This document shows, piece by piece, positions 9,265 through 18,283 of a stretch of DNA of 64,000 nucleotides; within the stretch, counting starts at the first letter, position 1; every line of letters begins with the position of its first letter. This DNA comes from DRTC01 sp964521025 (GTDB taxonomy: Bacteria > Cloacimonadota > Cloacimonadia > Cloacimonadales > TCS61), in NCBI GenBank assembly GCA_964521025.1, contig CAZFPK010000003.1:69229-133228 (forward strand), in the 5' to 3' direction. The notes beneath the pieces were generated by a model. The model saw only the letters and a program-made list of their open reading frames with translations. It was not told the origin of the DNA and did no database searches. A program made the position numbers and the translations under genes.

Positions 9265-12200
9265 ATGGCAACAAAATTTTTTACCAATAAAGATGATAAC
9301 ACTCTTTTAAATAAGTTCAAGGGTGTATTCGAAAATAACAAAGATATTCGCTTTTTTGATGCACTCGTTGGATATTTCAGAAGTTCGGGATATTTTGCAA
9401 TTCGACCATATCTGGAAGATGTTCCGTATATCAGAATTTTAGTCGGTATTAATGTCGATAAATTAGTTTCTAAATATCACTCGAGAGGATTACTTTTTCA
9501 AATCGATGAACAGCAAACTATGATTGAATTTTTAACAGAAACTAAAGCGGACATCCAAAATTGTGATTATACAAAAGTTATCGAGGAAGGAATTCTGCAA
9601 TTTGTGGACGATATTATTACAAAGAAAATTGAAGTAAGAGCACATCCAACCAAAAAACTTCACGCAAAAATTTACATCTTCAAACCTGAAGGTTTTAATG
9701 AACATAAATCAGGAAATGTAATTACAGGTTCTTCTAATCTGACAATTCAGGGATTGGGTGATAGCGACAATTCCAATTATGAATTCAATGTTCTCTTGAA
9801 TGATTATGATGATGTAGTTTTTGCATCGAATGAATTCGGGATTTTATGGAATGAATCTGTGCCGATACTTCCAACCGATATTGAAAAAATCAGGAAAGAA
9901 ACTTATTTGAACAATGAACCGACTCCATTTGAAATTTATATTAAATTCCTGATCGAATATTTCGGAAAAAGCGTTGAATTTGATCCTAATTCGATCACAG
10001 ATCTGCCGTCCGGTTTCAAGCGACTTTCTTATCAAATCGATGCAGTCAGCCAGGGTTATGAACTGTTAATGAAACATAACGGATTTTTCCTGGCAGATGT
10101 TGTCGGTTTAGGAAAAACAGTCGTAACAACCTTGATTGCCAAGAAATTCTTTTTCAGTAATGATTTCCCTTCTCATATTTCAAGTATTCTGGTTATAACT
10201 CCACCTGCGATAAAAAAGAATTGGAAGGATACTTTTGAACAATTCGAAATAAAAAATTATAATATTATCACAAACGGCAGTACTCACAAAGTGAGACATC
10301 CTGAAAAGTATGATCTGATAATCGTAGATGAAGCACATAAGTTCAGGAATGATACAGCAGAAGCATATTCAAATTTACAGAAATTATGTAAAACTCCCAC
10401 CAATCATATTTTGAAAGACAATACAAAAGCCGGTAAAAAAATTATTCTCGTGTCTGCAACCCCGCTTAATAACAGACCGAGCGATATTAGGAATTTAATT
10501 TATTTATTTCAGGATGGTCGTGATTCCACTTTGGAAATTTCAAACCTTAATCATTTCTTTACCAGGAAAATTGAAAGTTATAAAAAAGTGAAATATGAAA
10601 CTAATTTAAAAATCGTTCAGAAAAAAGTGGCAGAAATCTATGAAGAAATAAGGAATAAAGTTGTTTCTCCGTTAACGGTTCGCAGAACGAGAACAGACCT
10701 GCGAGAAAATGAGGAATATTGGAAAGACATTCTTAAACAGGAAATTAAATTCCCTGAAGTTAAAAAGCCAAACAAACTCTTTTATCAATTGGATTTTGTT
10801 TTAGAGTCCTTGTATGACAGCACAATGAAATATCTTACGGATTCAAATGAAGGACTTACATATAATCGTTATCGAGCGATTTCGCATCTGGTTCCGGAAA
10901 AGAAATTGAAATATCAATTTGCAGATCTGATCTCGACCCAATTAGCAAAAATTATGAAAACAATGCTTGTGAAACGGATCGACAGCAGTTTCTTTGCTTT
11001 CAAGAAATCTCTACAAAGATTCTACCAAGCAAACACAGCAATGATCAAAATGTTCGAAAGCGGAAAAATCTTTATTGCCCCGAATCTTCCTGTAACGGAA
11101 TACATAATGGAAGATAAAGAAGAAGATCTGCTAAACTTAATTCTTGAAAGTCAGATAACCGATCCGACCATTGAAATTTGCACAAAAGATGATTTTAGGG
11201 AAGGATTCGAAGAAGGTCTTTCTCGTGATGATAAGATCCTGAAAAAATTAGTAGAAGGTTGGGGAAAGATCGATTATGATCCCAAGTTAGATAAATTTCT
11301 GGATGAACTAGATATTCGCTTAATGTCTTCGGGAATAAATGATCAGAAGAAATTAGTCGTATTTTCCGAGTCGGCAGAAACGATTAATTATCTGGAGAAA
11401 AATTTGAAATCAAATGGATATAATAATATTCTGGCTGTTACTTCAAAGAACAGAAAAAAACTTGAAAAGACAATTGCTGAAAATTTCGATGGAAACATAC
11501 CGATCGCAGAACAAAAAGATGATTATAATATTATCATTTCTACAGAAGTTCTGGCAGAAGGAATAAATTTACACAGATCAAATATAATCGTGAATTATGA
11601 TACTCCCTGGAATTCTATCAGATTAATGCAGAGAATCGGTAGAATTAACAGGATTGGCTGCACTTCGGATTTTATTCATATATTTAATTTTTATCCCACA
11701 GCACAGGTAAATAACGACATTGAATTAGAAAAAAAAGCAATTATGAAATTACAGGCATTTCATTCTGCTTTGGGAGAAGACAGCCAGATATATTCTCCTG
11801 ATGAAGCAGTAGAGACTTTTGGGTTATTTGATAGATCAGTAGAAGAAGAAAGGGATGAAAGATTAGTTTATTTGATGGAATTACGGAAATTTAAAAAGCA
11901 AAATCCTGAACTTTTCAGAATGATAAGAAAAATGCCTTTGCGTTCGCGAGTCGGAAGAAAAGATAAAGATAAAAATAATAGTTCGATTTGCTTTATCAGG
12001 AATAATCGCAGAGATGTCTTTTATCATATTTCCGCAGAGAATGAAATTAATGAATTAAGTTTTATTGAAACTGCCGACATTTTCAAAACCGATGCCAAAG
12101 AAAAAAAGATCGAACTTCACACTAAACATCACGCACAAATTACAAGAGCAATAACAGATTTTAATGATAAACTGAAAAAAGAAGCGACCAGCAAACAGGC

Positions 12201-12546
12201 AATCGATGTTACACAAGGTCCTAGAGAAAAAGCTGCTTTAGCTTATCTGGATTCTATTTTGAAATTTCAATTTATCAATTCTGTGGAAACTTTGAAAATA
12301 AAATCCGCAAAACAAGCGATCAAACTCGGGAAATTCCAAAAGCTGCAAAGAGAAATAAATAAATTTAAGCGTTCAATCAAGAAAACTCCGATCACATTAA
12401 TTGCAATTTTGGATGCGATCATTAAGATCATAGACCAATATCCTCTGGAATGGGAATATTATGAAGAGATAACTCCAACAGTTACAATTAGAAATTATGA
12501 ACGGATTAAACCTGAAATAATCATTTCAGAATCATTCGCAAAGTAA
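9265..12546 (+). CDS. PLD-like nuclease / SNF2-family helicase fusion
   Basis: A 1093-residue protein. Residues about 1-220 form a phospholipase-D-like nuclease domain with HAKIYIF (about 132) followed by GSSNLT (about 154), the HxK...GSxN pattern. A superfamily 2 helicase follows: Walker A DVVGLGKTVV (about 278), motif II VDEAHKF (about 353), motif III SATPLNN (about 399) and motif VI QRIGRINRIG (about 789). The C-terminal 200 residues are charged and helical. Nuclease-translocase fusions of this kind occur in restriction and anti-phage loci. Downstream on the same strand lie an HTH-protease, a PIN protein and an Eco57I-like methyltransferase, so it probably supplies the cleavage/translocation arm of that cassette. 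The ATG follows GAGGGAAAG. Confidence 0.85.
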   Translation: MATKFFTNKDDNTLLNKFKGVFENNKDIRFFDALVGYFRSSGYFAIRPYLEDVPYIRILVGINVDKLVSKYHSRGLLFQIDEQQTMIEFLTETKADIQNCDYTKVIEEGILQFVDDIITKKIEVRAHPTKKLHAKIYIFKPEGFNEHKSGNVITGSSNLTIQGLGDSDNSNYEFNVLLNDYDDVVFASNEFGILWNESVPILPTDIEKIRKETYLNNEPTPFEIYIKFLIEYFGKSVEFDPNSITDLPSGFKRLSYQIDAVSQGYELLMKHNGFFLADVVGLGKTVVTTLIAKKFFFSNDFPSHISSILVITPPAIKKNWKDTFEQFEIKNYNIITNGSTHKVRHPEKYDLIIVDEAHKFRNDTAEAYSNLQKLCKTPTNHILKDNTKAGKKIILVSATPLNNRPSDIRNLIYLFQDGRDSTLEISNLNHFFTRKIESYKKVKYETNLKIVQKKVAEIYEEIRNKVVSPLTVRRTRTDLRENEEYWKDILKQEIKFPEVKKPNKLFYQLDFVLESLYDSTMKYLTDSNEGLTYNRYRAISHLVPEKKLKYQFADLISTQLAKIMKTMLVKRIDSSFFAFKKSLQRFYQANTAMIKMFESGKIFIAPNLPVTEYIMEDKEEDLLNLILESQITDPTIEICTKDDFREGFEEGLSRDDKILKKLVEGWGKIDYDPKLDKFLDELDIRLMSSGINDQKKLVVFSESAETINYLEKNLKSNGYNNILAVTSKNRKKLEKTIAENFDGNIPIAEQKDDYNIIISTEVLAEGINLHRSNIIVNYDTPWNSIRLMQRIGRINRIGCTSDFIHIFNFYPTAQVNNDIELEKKAIMKLQAFHSALGEDSQIYSPDEAVETFGLFDRSVEEERDERLVYLMELRKFKKQNPELFRMIRKMPLRSRVGRKDKDKNNSSICFIRNNRRDVFYHISAENEINELSFIETADIFKTDAKEKKIELHTKHHAQITRAITDFNDKLKKEATSKQAIDVTQGPREKAALAYLDSILKFQFINSVETLKIKSAKQAIKLGKFQKLQREINKFKRSIKKTPITLIAILDAIIKIIDQYPLEWEYYEEITPTVTIRNYERIKPEIIISESFAK

Positions 12547-12552
12547 TTTTCT

Positions 12553-12590
12553 GGTTGACATCACCACAAAAAAAAATTAGTTTGTCAACC
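12553..12590 (+). promoter_or_regulatory. Candidate promoter with inverted-repeat operator upstream of the HTH-ImmA gene
   Basis: Perfect 8-bp arms GGTTGACA (12553-12560) and TGTCAACC (12583-12590) surround a 22-bp A-rich spacer. The left arm contains a consensus -35 TTGACA; 17 bp on is TAGTTT, a weak -10, touching the right arm. The gene 17 bp downstream encodes an XRE-type DNA-binding protein, so autorepression at these arms is a reasonable inference. AAAGGAGG follows directly. Confidence 0.5.
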
Positions 12591-12606
12591 AACAAAGGAG
12601 GAAGTT

Positions 12607-13659
12607 ATGTCTGATCTTTTTGCTCAAAGATTTAAATCTGCACGACTAAAAGCAGGTTTATCATTACAAGCTTTGGCAGATAAAATAAGTGAATCCATAT
12701 CCAAGCAGGCAATAAGTAAATATGAACAAGGCAAAGCAATTCCTGACAGCAAAAAAATGATTGCTCTCGCCAAAGCTCTCGATGTAAAATTAGAATATTT
12801 TTTTCGTCCTGCCAGGATTAATATTGAACTATCCGAACCTGCTTACAGGAAAAGATCTTCAATGTCGAAGAAAAGACTGGAAACGATCAGAGAAAATGTT
12901 CGAGATCTTATCGAACGTTATCTGGAAGCCGAAAATCTTATAGATGATTCCTCATTAGTCATTTTACCGGAAGATGATACCAGGCATATTTCATCTTTTG
13001 ATGATATCGAGTATCTTGCAGAAAAATTAAGAGAATTATGGAATCTTGGGAATGATCCAATCGAGAGTTTGGTAGATGTTCTGGAAGATAGCAACTTCAA
13101 AGTTGCATTGATCGAAGGAGATGAAAAATTTGATGGTCTTTCCTGTTGGGCAAATAAAACTATCCCGATAATTATCAGTAAGAAAGGATGTTGTGGTGAC
13201 CGGCAGCGTTCAAATTTAGCTCACGAACTCGGACATTTATTAATGAATACCGCAGATGATTTTGATGAAGAAAAATCTGCAAAAAGATTTTCAGCCAGCT
13301 TCCTTGTTCCTCGTAAAGTAGTTTACAAAGAATTAGGAGAACATCGTAATCATCTTAATCTGGAAGAATTATCTATCCTGAAACACAAATATGGGATGAG
13401 TATGCAGCAATGGATCTATCGCGCGAAAAATCTGGGAATAATTAGCGAATCACATGCAAAATCCTGGTTTATTTATTTCAGAAGAATAAACACCAAAATA
13501 GAACCTGGCAAACAAATTCCGGAAGAAGTTCCAACCAGATTGAGAAAGATAGTTTTTCAGGAACTTGCAGAAAAAATTATCACGCCACCCAAAGCAGCAG
13601 AACTTTTAAATTGCAATGTTCAGGAGATCAGGAATTCGTTATCGGAATCTAAGATCTAA
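12607..13659 (+). CDS. XRE-family HTH regulator with ImmA/IrrE metallopeptidase domain
   Basis: A 350-residue protein. Residues about 8-65 form an XRE helix-turn-helix (SLQALADKIS...QAISKYEQGKAIPDSKKMIALAKAL). From about 140 an ImmA/IrrE peptidase domain carries the zinc motif AHELGHLL near residue 206 and the downstream DEEKSAKRFSASFLVPR. In ICEBs1 and Deinococcus such proteases cleave a repressor; single-chain HTH-ImmA proteins often accompany toxin or phage-defence genes. The stop overlaps the start of the PIN gene (TAATG), indicating translational coupling and a toxin-antitoxin-like pair. It probably also controls the surrounding cassette. Confidence 0.88.
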   Translation: MSDLFAQRFKSARLKAGLSLQALADKISESISKQAISKYEQGKAIPDSKKMIALAKALDVKLEYFFRPARINIELSEPAYRKRSSMSKKRLETIRENVRDLIERYLEAENLIDDSSLVILPEDDTRHISSFDDIEYLAEKLRELWNLGNDPIESLVDVLEDSNFKVALIEGDEKFDGLSCWANKTIPIIISKKGCCGDRQRSNLAHELGHLLMNTADDFDEEKSAKRFSASFLVPRKVVYKELGEHRNHLNLEELSILKHKYGMSMQQWIYRAKNLGIISESHAKSWFIYFRRINTKIEPGKQIPEEVPTRLRKIVFQELAEKIITPPKAAELLNCNVQEIRNSLSESKI

Positions 13660-14144
13660 TGAAATTACTGATAACCGATACCTGCATTTTGATAGACTTG
13701 TATAATGGAAAAATTTTACATTTGATCTCAAAATTGCCTTATAAGATTGGATTCTCCGATGTTTTGTTTACAGAATTGGAAAATCCTTCTTATGAAGAAG
13801 TTCTAAAGGCAAACTTAATCGAATATTCTTTATCAACCGATTCAGTTACAGATGTTTATGTTCTTAATGGAAAATATAATCAGCCATCGATCCCTGATCT
13901 TTTTTCGCTGGTTGTTGCCAGAGATAACAAAGCAATATTGCTGACAGGAGATCGTAATCTCCGAAATGCAGCCAGAAATGAAGGTATCCAATTCAAAGGT
14001 ATTTTATGGATTCTGGATGAGTTAATAGAACATTCTATAATTAATAAAGAAAAAGCAAGCAGTAGTCTTAAAGAAATTCTGATTAAAGGAGCGTATTTGC
14101 CTAAAACAGAATGTAATAAAAGATTGGAGAATTGGAAAAAATAA
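13659..14144 (+). CDS. PIN-domain-like protein, putative ribonuclease partner of the HTH-ImmA protein
   Basis: A 161-residue protein. It begins LLITDTCILIDL, the first PIN acidic residue. An ELENPS follows near residue 45, then SIPDLFSLVVARD near 90 and the diagnostic TGDRNLRNAA near 105, giving the four-acid PIN arrangement. PIN domains are Mg-dependent RNases, commonly the toxin half of VapBC-like systems. It overlaps the HTH-ImmA gene by one base and ends 13 bp before the methyltransferase, so all three are probably cotranscribed. Target RNA is unknown. The sequence resembles DUF3368/COG2405-type PIN proteins, but the subfamily cannot be fixed by eye. Confidence 0.75.
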   Translation: MKLLITDTCILIDLYNGKILHLISKLPYKIGFSDVLFTELENPSYEEVLKANLIEYSLSTDSVTDVYVLNGKYNQPSIPDLFSLVVARDNKAILLTGDRNLRNAARNEGIQFKGILWILDELIEHSIINKEKASSSLKEILIKGAYLPKTECNKRLENWKK

Positions 14145-14157
14145 AGAAGGGTCAAAA

Positions 14158-17100
14158 ATGACTAAAGATGAATTGAAAATTATTTTCAACCAAAGATATA
14201 AACGCGAAAACTGGCAATCAATTATCAAGGATATTTTCCCCAATGTCTCTATCTTTTCCAAGCCTTTTCAAATTCCGATTTCAGAAAACCTGCAGACCAG
14301 AATAACCGGTTTTTACCAACTGGGAAATATCCGTTTAAATGATGGAAAAGGAATAAAGATATTTGAACTGCAAGTAACCAAGCAGGTTAATCTCCCGCGA
14401 AATCGGGTGGAAATGCGTAACCTGATCGCCAAATATATCGATATGATGGATAATCACGGAGTGCTGGCAATTTTTAATTCTTCCGAAGATGATTATAGAT
14501 TTACTTTTACTTCCAAAGATTCTGAAATTACTGAAACCGAAGGATTTGTTACCAAAGAAACCGATGCCAAAAGATACACTTACCTTTTGGGTCCGAACGA
14601 ACCTTGCCGAACTGCTTCCGATCAATTATTCGATTTTTCTAATATAAAAAATTCTGCAAAAATAGATGATGTGATAAAAGCATTCTCCGTGGAAAAACTA
14701 TCTAAACTTTTCTTCAATGAATACAAAGAACAGTATGAGAAATTCGTCTATTATATCACGGGAAAAAGATTTGTGAAGAAAAGCGGAAAATGGAAGGAAG
14801 AACGGAAAGATGAACCGAGTGAATTTTTGGAAAGTGTTTTTGAAAATGACGAAAAGAAAGCTCGTGATTTCATTAAAAAAACTTTAGGACGAATCGTATT
14901 CCTGCATTTCCTGCAAAAGAAAGGTTGGATGGGTTGTCCCGAAAATTCTGTTAAATGGGAAAATGGCGATAAACAATTTCTTTCAAATTATTATTACAAT
15001 TGCTCTGGTAAAGATCATTTTTACAGCAAATATTTAGTTCCGCTTTTCTTTGATTGTTTAAACAAGAAAAGAGAAAATGATTTATTCGAGATAACTAATT
15101 CCCGTATTCCGTATTTGAACGGTGGACTTTTTGAGAATAAAACTCCCAAACAAGATCAGATAGATTTCCCAATAGAATTTTGGGAAAAACTTTTTGAGTT
15201 TTTTGGACAATACAATTTCACTATCGATGAGAACGATCCTTTCGAGCAGGAAGTTGGAATCGATCCGGAAATGCTGGGTCATATCTTCGAGAATCTGCTG
15301 GAAGACAATAAAGATAAAGGTGCTTTTTACACGCCCAAACCGATCGTTGATTATATGTGCAAAGAATCACTCATTCAATATCTCAAAACGCATTTTTTTC
15401 CGGAAAAATCCCCTCTTGAGAGGGGTGTCCCGAATACTTTCGGGACGGGTTGTGTAAAATCTCTTGAGAAGGATGAAACTTCGTCGGAAGTTTCGGAGTG
15501 TGTTTCTGCTCTCGAAAACTTCATCCGCAATCACAATCCCGGTGATAGCGATGTTAAAAACAATTTCATCAAAAACAATGCTCGTAAAATTGAACAACTG
15601 CTGGACAATGTAAAAATCTGCGATCCTGCTATCGGTTCCGGTGCTTTTCCAATGGGAATTCTCAAAGAAATTTTCTGGGCAAAAATGACTCTCGACTGGA
15701 CTCTTAATCCCGCAGAAGTAAAAAAACAGATCATCCAAAATTCCATTTACGGAGTCGATATCGACAGCGGAGCGATCGATATTGCCCGTTTGCGCTTCTG
15801 GCTTTCGCTGATCGTCGATGCGGAAGAACCGGAACCACTTCCCAACCTCGATTATAAAATTATGCAGGGAAATAGTTTGCTGGAAAGCTTTGAGGGGATA
15901 GAATTATATGAAAAAGATTACAAAAAGGAAATGGAAGATCTCGAAAAAAAAGTTAACGAACTATCTCCCAAAGAAAACCGATTAAAAACAATAACCGGAA
16001 AATTTTATGCTGAAAATAAATGGTTACTGCCGGAAAACAGGAAATCCGTAAAATCTCTTCCTGACAAAAAAGGACATGAAAGTTTATTATTTATAAATGT
16101 AAATGCCGAACCGATCGGTGGAATTTCTGTTCCCGAAGAATTGATAAAAGCAGAAAATGAATTAAAGCAGATCAGAAAAGAGATAAATTTTCATAAGAAA
16201 TCAATCGTTCAACTTCATCATAAAATTCCCGATAAGAAAGTAAAAGATATTATCTCTTTGCTGATGAAAAGTTATTTTAGCGTAACCGATCCTCAAAACA
16301 AAAAAAAGATGCATAAAGAAATCGATAAATATGTTCTGGAATATATTGAAACTAAAATTGATAAAAGTAAACTGAAACTGGAAAATGAAGCAAATGCTTT
16401 TGAGCAAGGAATAAAACAAAAAGAGAAAGCCCTGCAAAACGAAAAACAAATTGCCCAACTCTGGAAAAGCAGGAAAGCAAAAGAACTGCAAAAGTTAAAA
16501 ACTGAAATTGAGAATTTTAGCCAGAAATATGAAAAAATAGCTGAACTACGAGAAACAGCCGATCGACCCTTCTTCCTCTGGCATCTGTATTTTGCCGATA
16601 TTTTTAAGGAAGGTGGCTTTGATATTGTGATAGCTAATCCGCCATACATTCAACTGCAAAAAGATTATGGATTATTGGCTTCATTGTATCAAGATAGAAA
16701 TTACATAACTTTTGATAGAACAGGTGATATCTATTCCCTTTTTTATGAGCAAGGCTGCAATATACTTGAAGATTACGGGCATATTTGTTATATCACTTCG
16801 AATAAATGGATGAGAGCAAATTACGGGAAAAGTCTAAGAAAGTTTTTTTCAAATAATCTGAATCCCAAAATACTGATTGATTTTGGACAGGCAATGATTT
16901 TTGAAGATGCAATTGTTCATTCTAATATTTTAATTTTACAAAAAAATGAAAATTATAGAAAAATTTTAGCTGTCCAATTTAAGAATGAGTTTTACAAAAA
17001 GGATATTTCTATAAGTTCATACATAACAAAACACGCAATTATTGATAATATTAAAACAAGTGAAATTTGGTCTATATCAGAAAAACAAGAAAAAAAAATA

Positions 17101-17931
17101 AAGGATAAATTCGATAAATTTGGGTTACCACTAAAGAAATGGGAAATTAATTTTTTTAGGGGAATTTTAACAGGTTTGAATAAAGCTTTTATTGTTAGAG
17201 GTGGAATTAGAAATGAATTAATTTCTAAAGATCAAAAAAATAAAGAAATTCTAAAACCAATTTTACGAGGAAGAGATACACGAAAATATTATTGCATATT
17301 TAATGATAATTGGTTAATAAATGCGCATAATGGCATAAAAAATAAGAGAATCAAAAGGATTGATGTTCCTAACAATTTTCCATTTATTTACGAACACTTA
17401 TTAAAATTTAAAGAACAGGCTATAAAAAGGCTTGATAAAGGTAAACATTGGACTAATCTTAGAAATTGTGCTTATATAGATGAATTTGAAAAACCTAAAA
17501 TTATATTTTCAGAAATAGTAAGTGATCCACAATTTTATTATGATACTTCAGGTTTTTATCCTGAAGCAACAGTATTTTTTATTACTGGCGATAAATTAAA
17601 ATTTTTAACTGCTATGCTTAATTCAAAAGCAGTAACTTATGTATTTAGGAAGTTCTATGCTGGAGGTGAACTTGTTGGTAAATATCGGTATAAGAAACTT
17701 TTTCTTGAAAAATTACCTATTCCAGAACCTAAATTAATTGATGAATTAGTAATTGAAAAATTAGTCGATCAAATCCTCATCGATAAAAAAGCAGGCAAAG
17801 ATACGCAAATCCTGGAAGATAAGATAGATTTAATGGTTTATAAATTATATGAACTTACTTACGAGGAAGTGAAAATAATCGATCAGGGAATTGCCTTATC
17901 GAAACAGGAATATGAGAAATTAAAATTATGA
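14158..17931 (+). CDS. Eco57I/type IIG-like DNA N6-adenine methyltransferase
   Basis: A 1257-residue protein. The N-terminal part (FELQVTKQVNLPRNRVEMRNL, about 65-85) matches the amino-terminal domain of Eco57I-like enzymes; a D/E...ExQ nuclease site there is possible but not certain. GAFYTPKPIVDYMC lies near residue 388, the SAM-binding motif CDPAIGSGAFPMG near 488, and the catalytic NPPYIQL near 826. A lysine-rich coiled-coil stretch (about 580-810) separates the last two. The C-terminal 400 residues (including YAGGELVGKYRYKKLFLEKLPIPEP) form a TaqI-like target-recognition domain. It is the presumed modification and specificity subunit for the upstream nuclease-helicase. Between residues about 418 and 446 the gene contains a non-homologous hairpin-rich insert, described separately. 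Confidence 0.9.
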   Translation: MTKDELKIIFNQRYKRENWQSIIKDIFPNVSIFSKPFQIPISENLQTRITGFYQLGNIRLNDGKGIKIFELQVTKQVNLPRNRVEMRNLIAKYIDMMDNHGVLAIFNSSEDDYRFTFTSKDSEITETEGFVTKETDAKRYTYLLGPNEPCRTASDQLFDFSNIKNSAKIDDVIKAFSVEKLSKLFFNEYKEQYEKFVYYITGKRFVKKSGKWKEERKDEPSEFLESVFENDEKKARDFIKKTLGRIVFLHFLQKKGWMGCPENSVKWENGDKQFLSNYYYNCSGKDHFYSKYLVPLFFDCLNKKRENDLFEITNSRIPYLNGGLFENKTPKQDQIDFPIEFWEKLFEFFGQYNFTIDENDPFEQEVGIDPEMLGHIFENLLEDNKDKGAFYTPKPIVDYMCKESLIQYLKTHFFPEKSPLERGVPNTFGTGCVKSLEKDETSSEVSECVSALENFIRNHNPGDSDVKNNFIKNNARKIEQLLDNVKICDPAIGSGAFPMGILKEIFWAKMTLDWTLNPAEVKKQIIQNSIYGVDIDSGAIDIARLRFWLSLIVDAEEPEPLPNLDYKIMQGNSLLESFEGIELYEKDYKKEMEDLEKKVNELSPKENRLKTITGKFYAENKWLLPENRKSVKSLPDKKGHESLLFINVNAEPIGGISVPEELIKAENELKQIRKEINFHKKSIVQLHHKIPDKKVKDIISLLMKSYFSVTDPQNKKKMHKEIDKYVLEYIETKIDKSKLKLENEANAFEQGIKQKEKALQNEKQIAQLWKSRKAKELQKLKTEIENFSQKYEKIAELRETADRPFFLWHLYFADIFKEGGFDIVIANPPYIQLQKDYGLLASLYQDRNYITFDRTGDIYSLFYEQGCNILEDYGHICYITSNKWMRANYGKSLRKFFSNNLNPKILIDFGQAMIFEDAIVHSNILILQKNENYRKILAVQFKNEFYKKDISISSYITKHAIIDNIKTSEIWSISEKQEKKIKDKFDKFGLPLKKWEINFFRGILTGLNKAFIVRGGIRNELISKDQKNKEILKPILRGRDTRKYYCIFNDNWLINAHNGIKNKRIKRIDVPNNFPFIYEHLLKFKEQAIKRLDKGKHWTNLRNCAYIDEFEKPKIIFSEIVSDPQFYYDTSGFYPEATVFFITGDKLKFLTAMLNSKAVTYVFRKFYAGGELVGKYRYKKLFLEKLPIPEPKLIDELVIEKLVDQILIDKKAGKDTQILEDKIDLMVYKLYELTYEEVKIIDQGIALSKQEYEKLKL
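15410..15493. repeat. Cluster of three hairpins inside the methyltransferase coding sequence
   Basis: Three perfect stem-loops in 84 bp, in frame: CCCCTCT-tg-AGAGGGG (15410-15425), TCCCGAA-tact-TTCGGGA (15428-15445) and AAACTTC-gtcg-GAAGTTT (15476-15493). The translated stretch lies in the linker between the GAFYTP motif and SAM motif I, where insertions are tolerated. It looks like an intergenic palindromic element inserted without breaking the reading frame. Confidence 0.75.
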
Positions 17932-17965
17932 TGATTTTATTTCATTTCCATCCTGTTTTTGTGGT

Positions 17966-18009
17966 TGTTTATTGTAGGGAACAGGCATGCCTGTTCCCTA
18001 CAATAAACA
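17966..18009. repeat. Perfect 44-bp palindrome, REP-like element copy A
   Basis: Every base from 17966 to 18009 pairs about the centre between 17987 and 17988. The 28-bp core (half-site GTAGGGAACAGGCA) is identical to the copy inside the RAYT gene at 18603-18630, but the outer arms (TGTTTATT/AATAAACA) differ. It lies in the intergenic gap between the methyltransferase and the RAYT. It is presumably a mobile REP-type target of the adjacent transposase. Confidence 0.85.
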
Positions 18010-18026
18010 TATCGATAATTATTATT

Positions 18027-18120
18027 TTATCGAACATATATTCCATACAACAAACAAATTGGATATTATTTTTTTATCGAACATATATTCCATGCAACAA
18101 ACAAATTGGATATTATTTTT
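18027..18120. repeat. 47-bp tandem repeat (two full units plus a decayed third)
   Basis: Unit one at 18027-18073 and unit two at 18074-18120 both read TTATCGAACATATATTCCAT, then CAACAAACAAATTGGATATT. They differ at one position in the compared part (ATACAAC versus ATGCAAC). A degenerate third unit (CCATACAGCAAACAAA) runs to about 18155. There is no spacer structure, so it is not a CRISPR. The open frames crossing it have no homology to known proteins. Confidence 0.75.
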
Positions 18121-18283
18121 TTTATTGCACAAACCTGTCCCATACAGCAAACAAAACACCCGGCAATCATCCCAATATGAACATCCGTTCCCTGCGGAAT
18201 GCGAATGAAACGAATAGAAGGAAAACAAACGGATTAAATTCCGAAAACATGAACCTTTATGAATTGTATTATGAGAGCATAAA

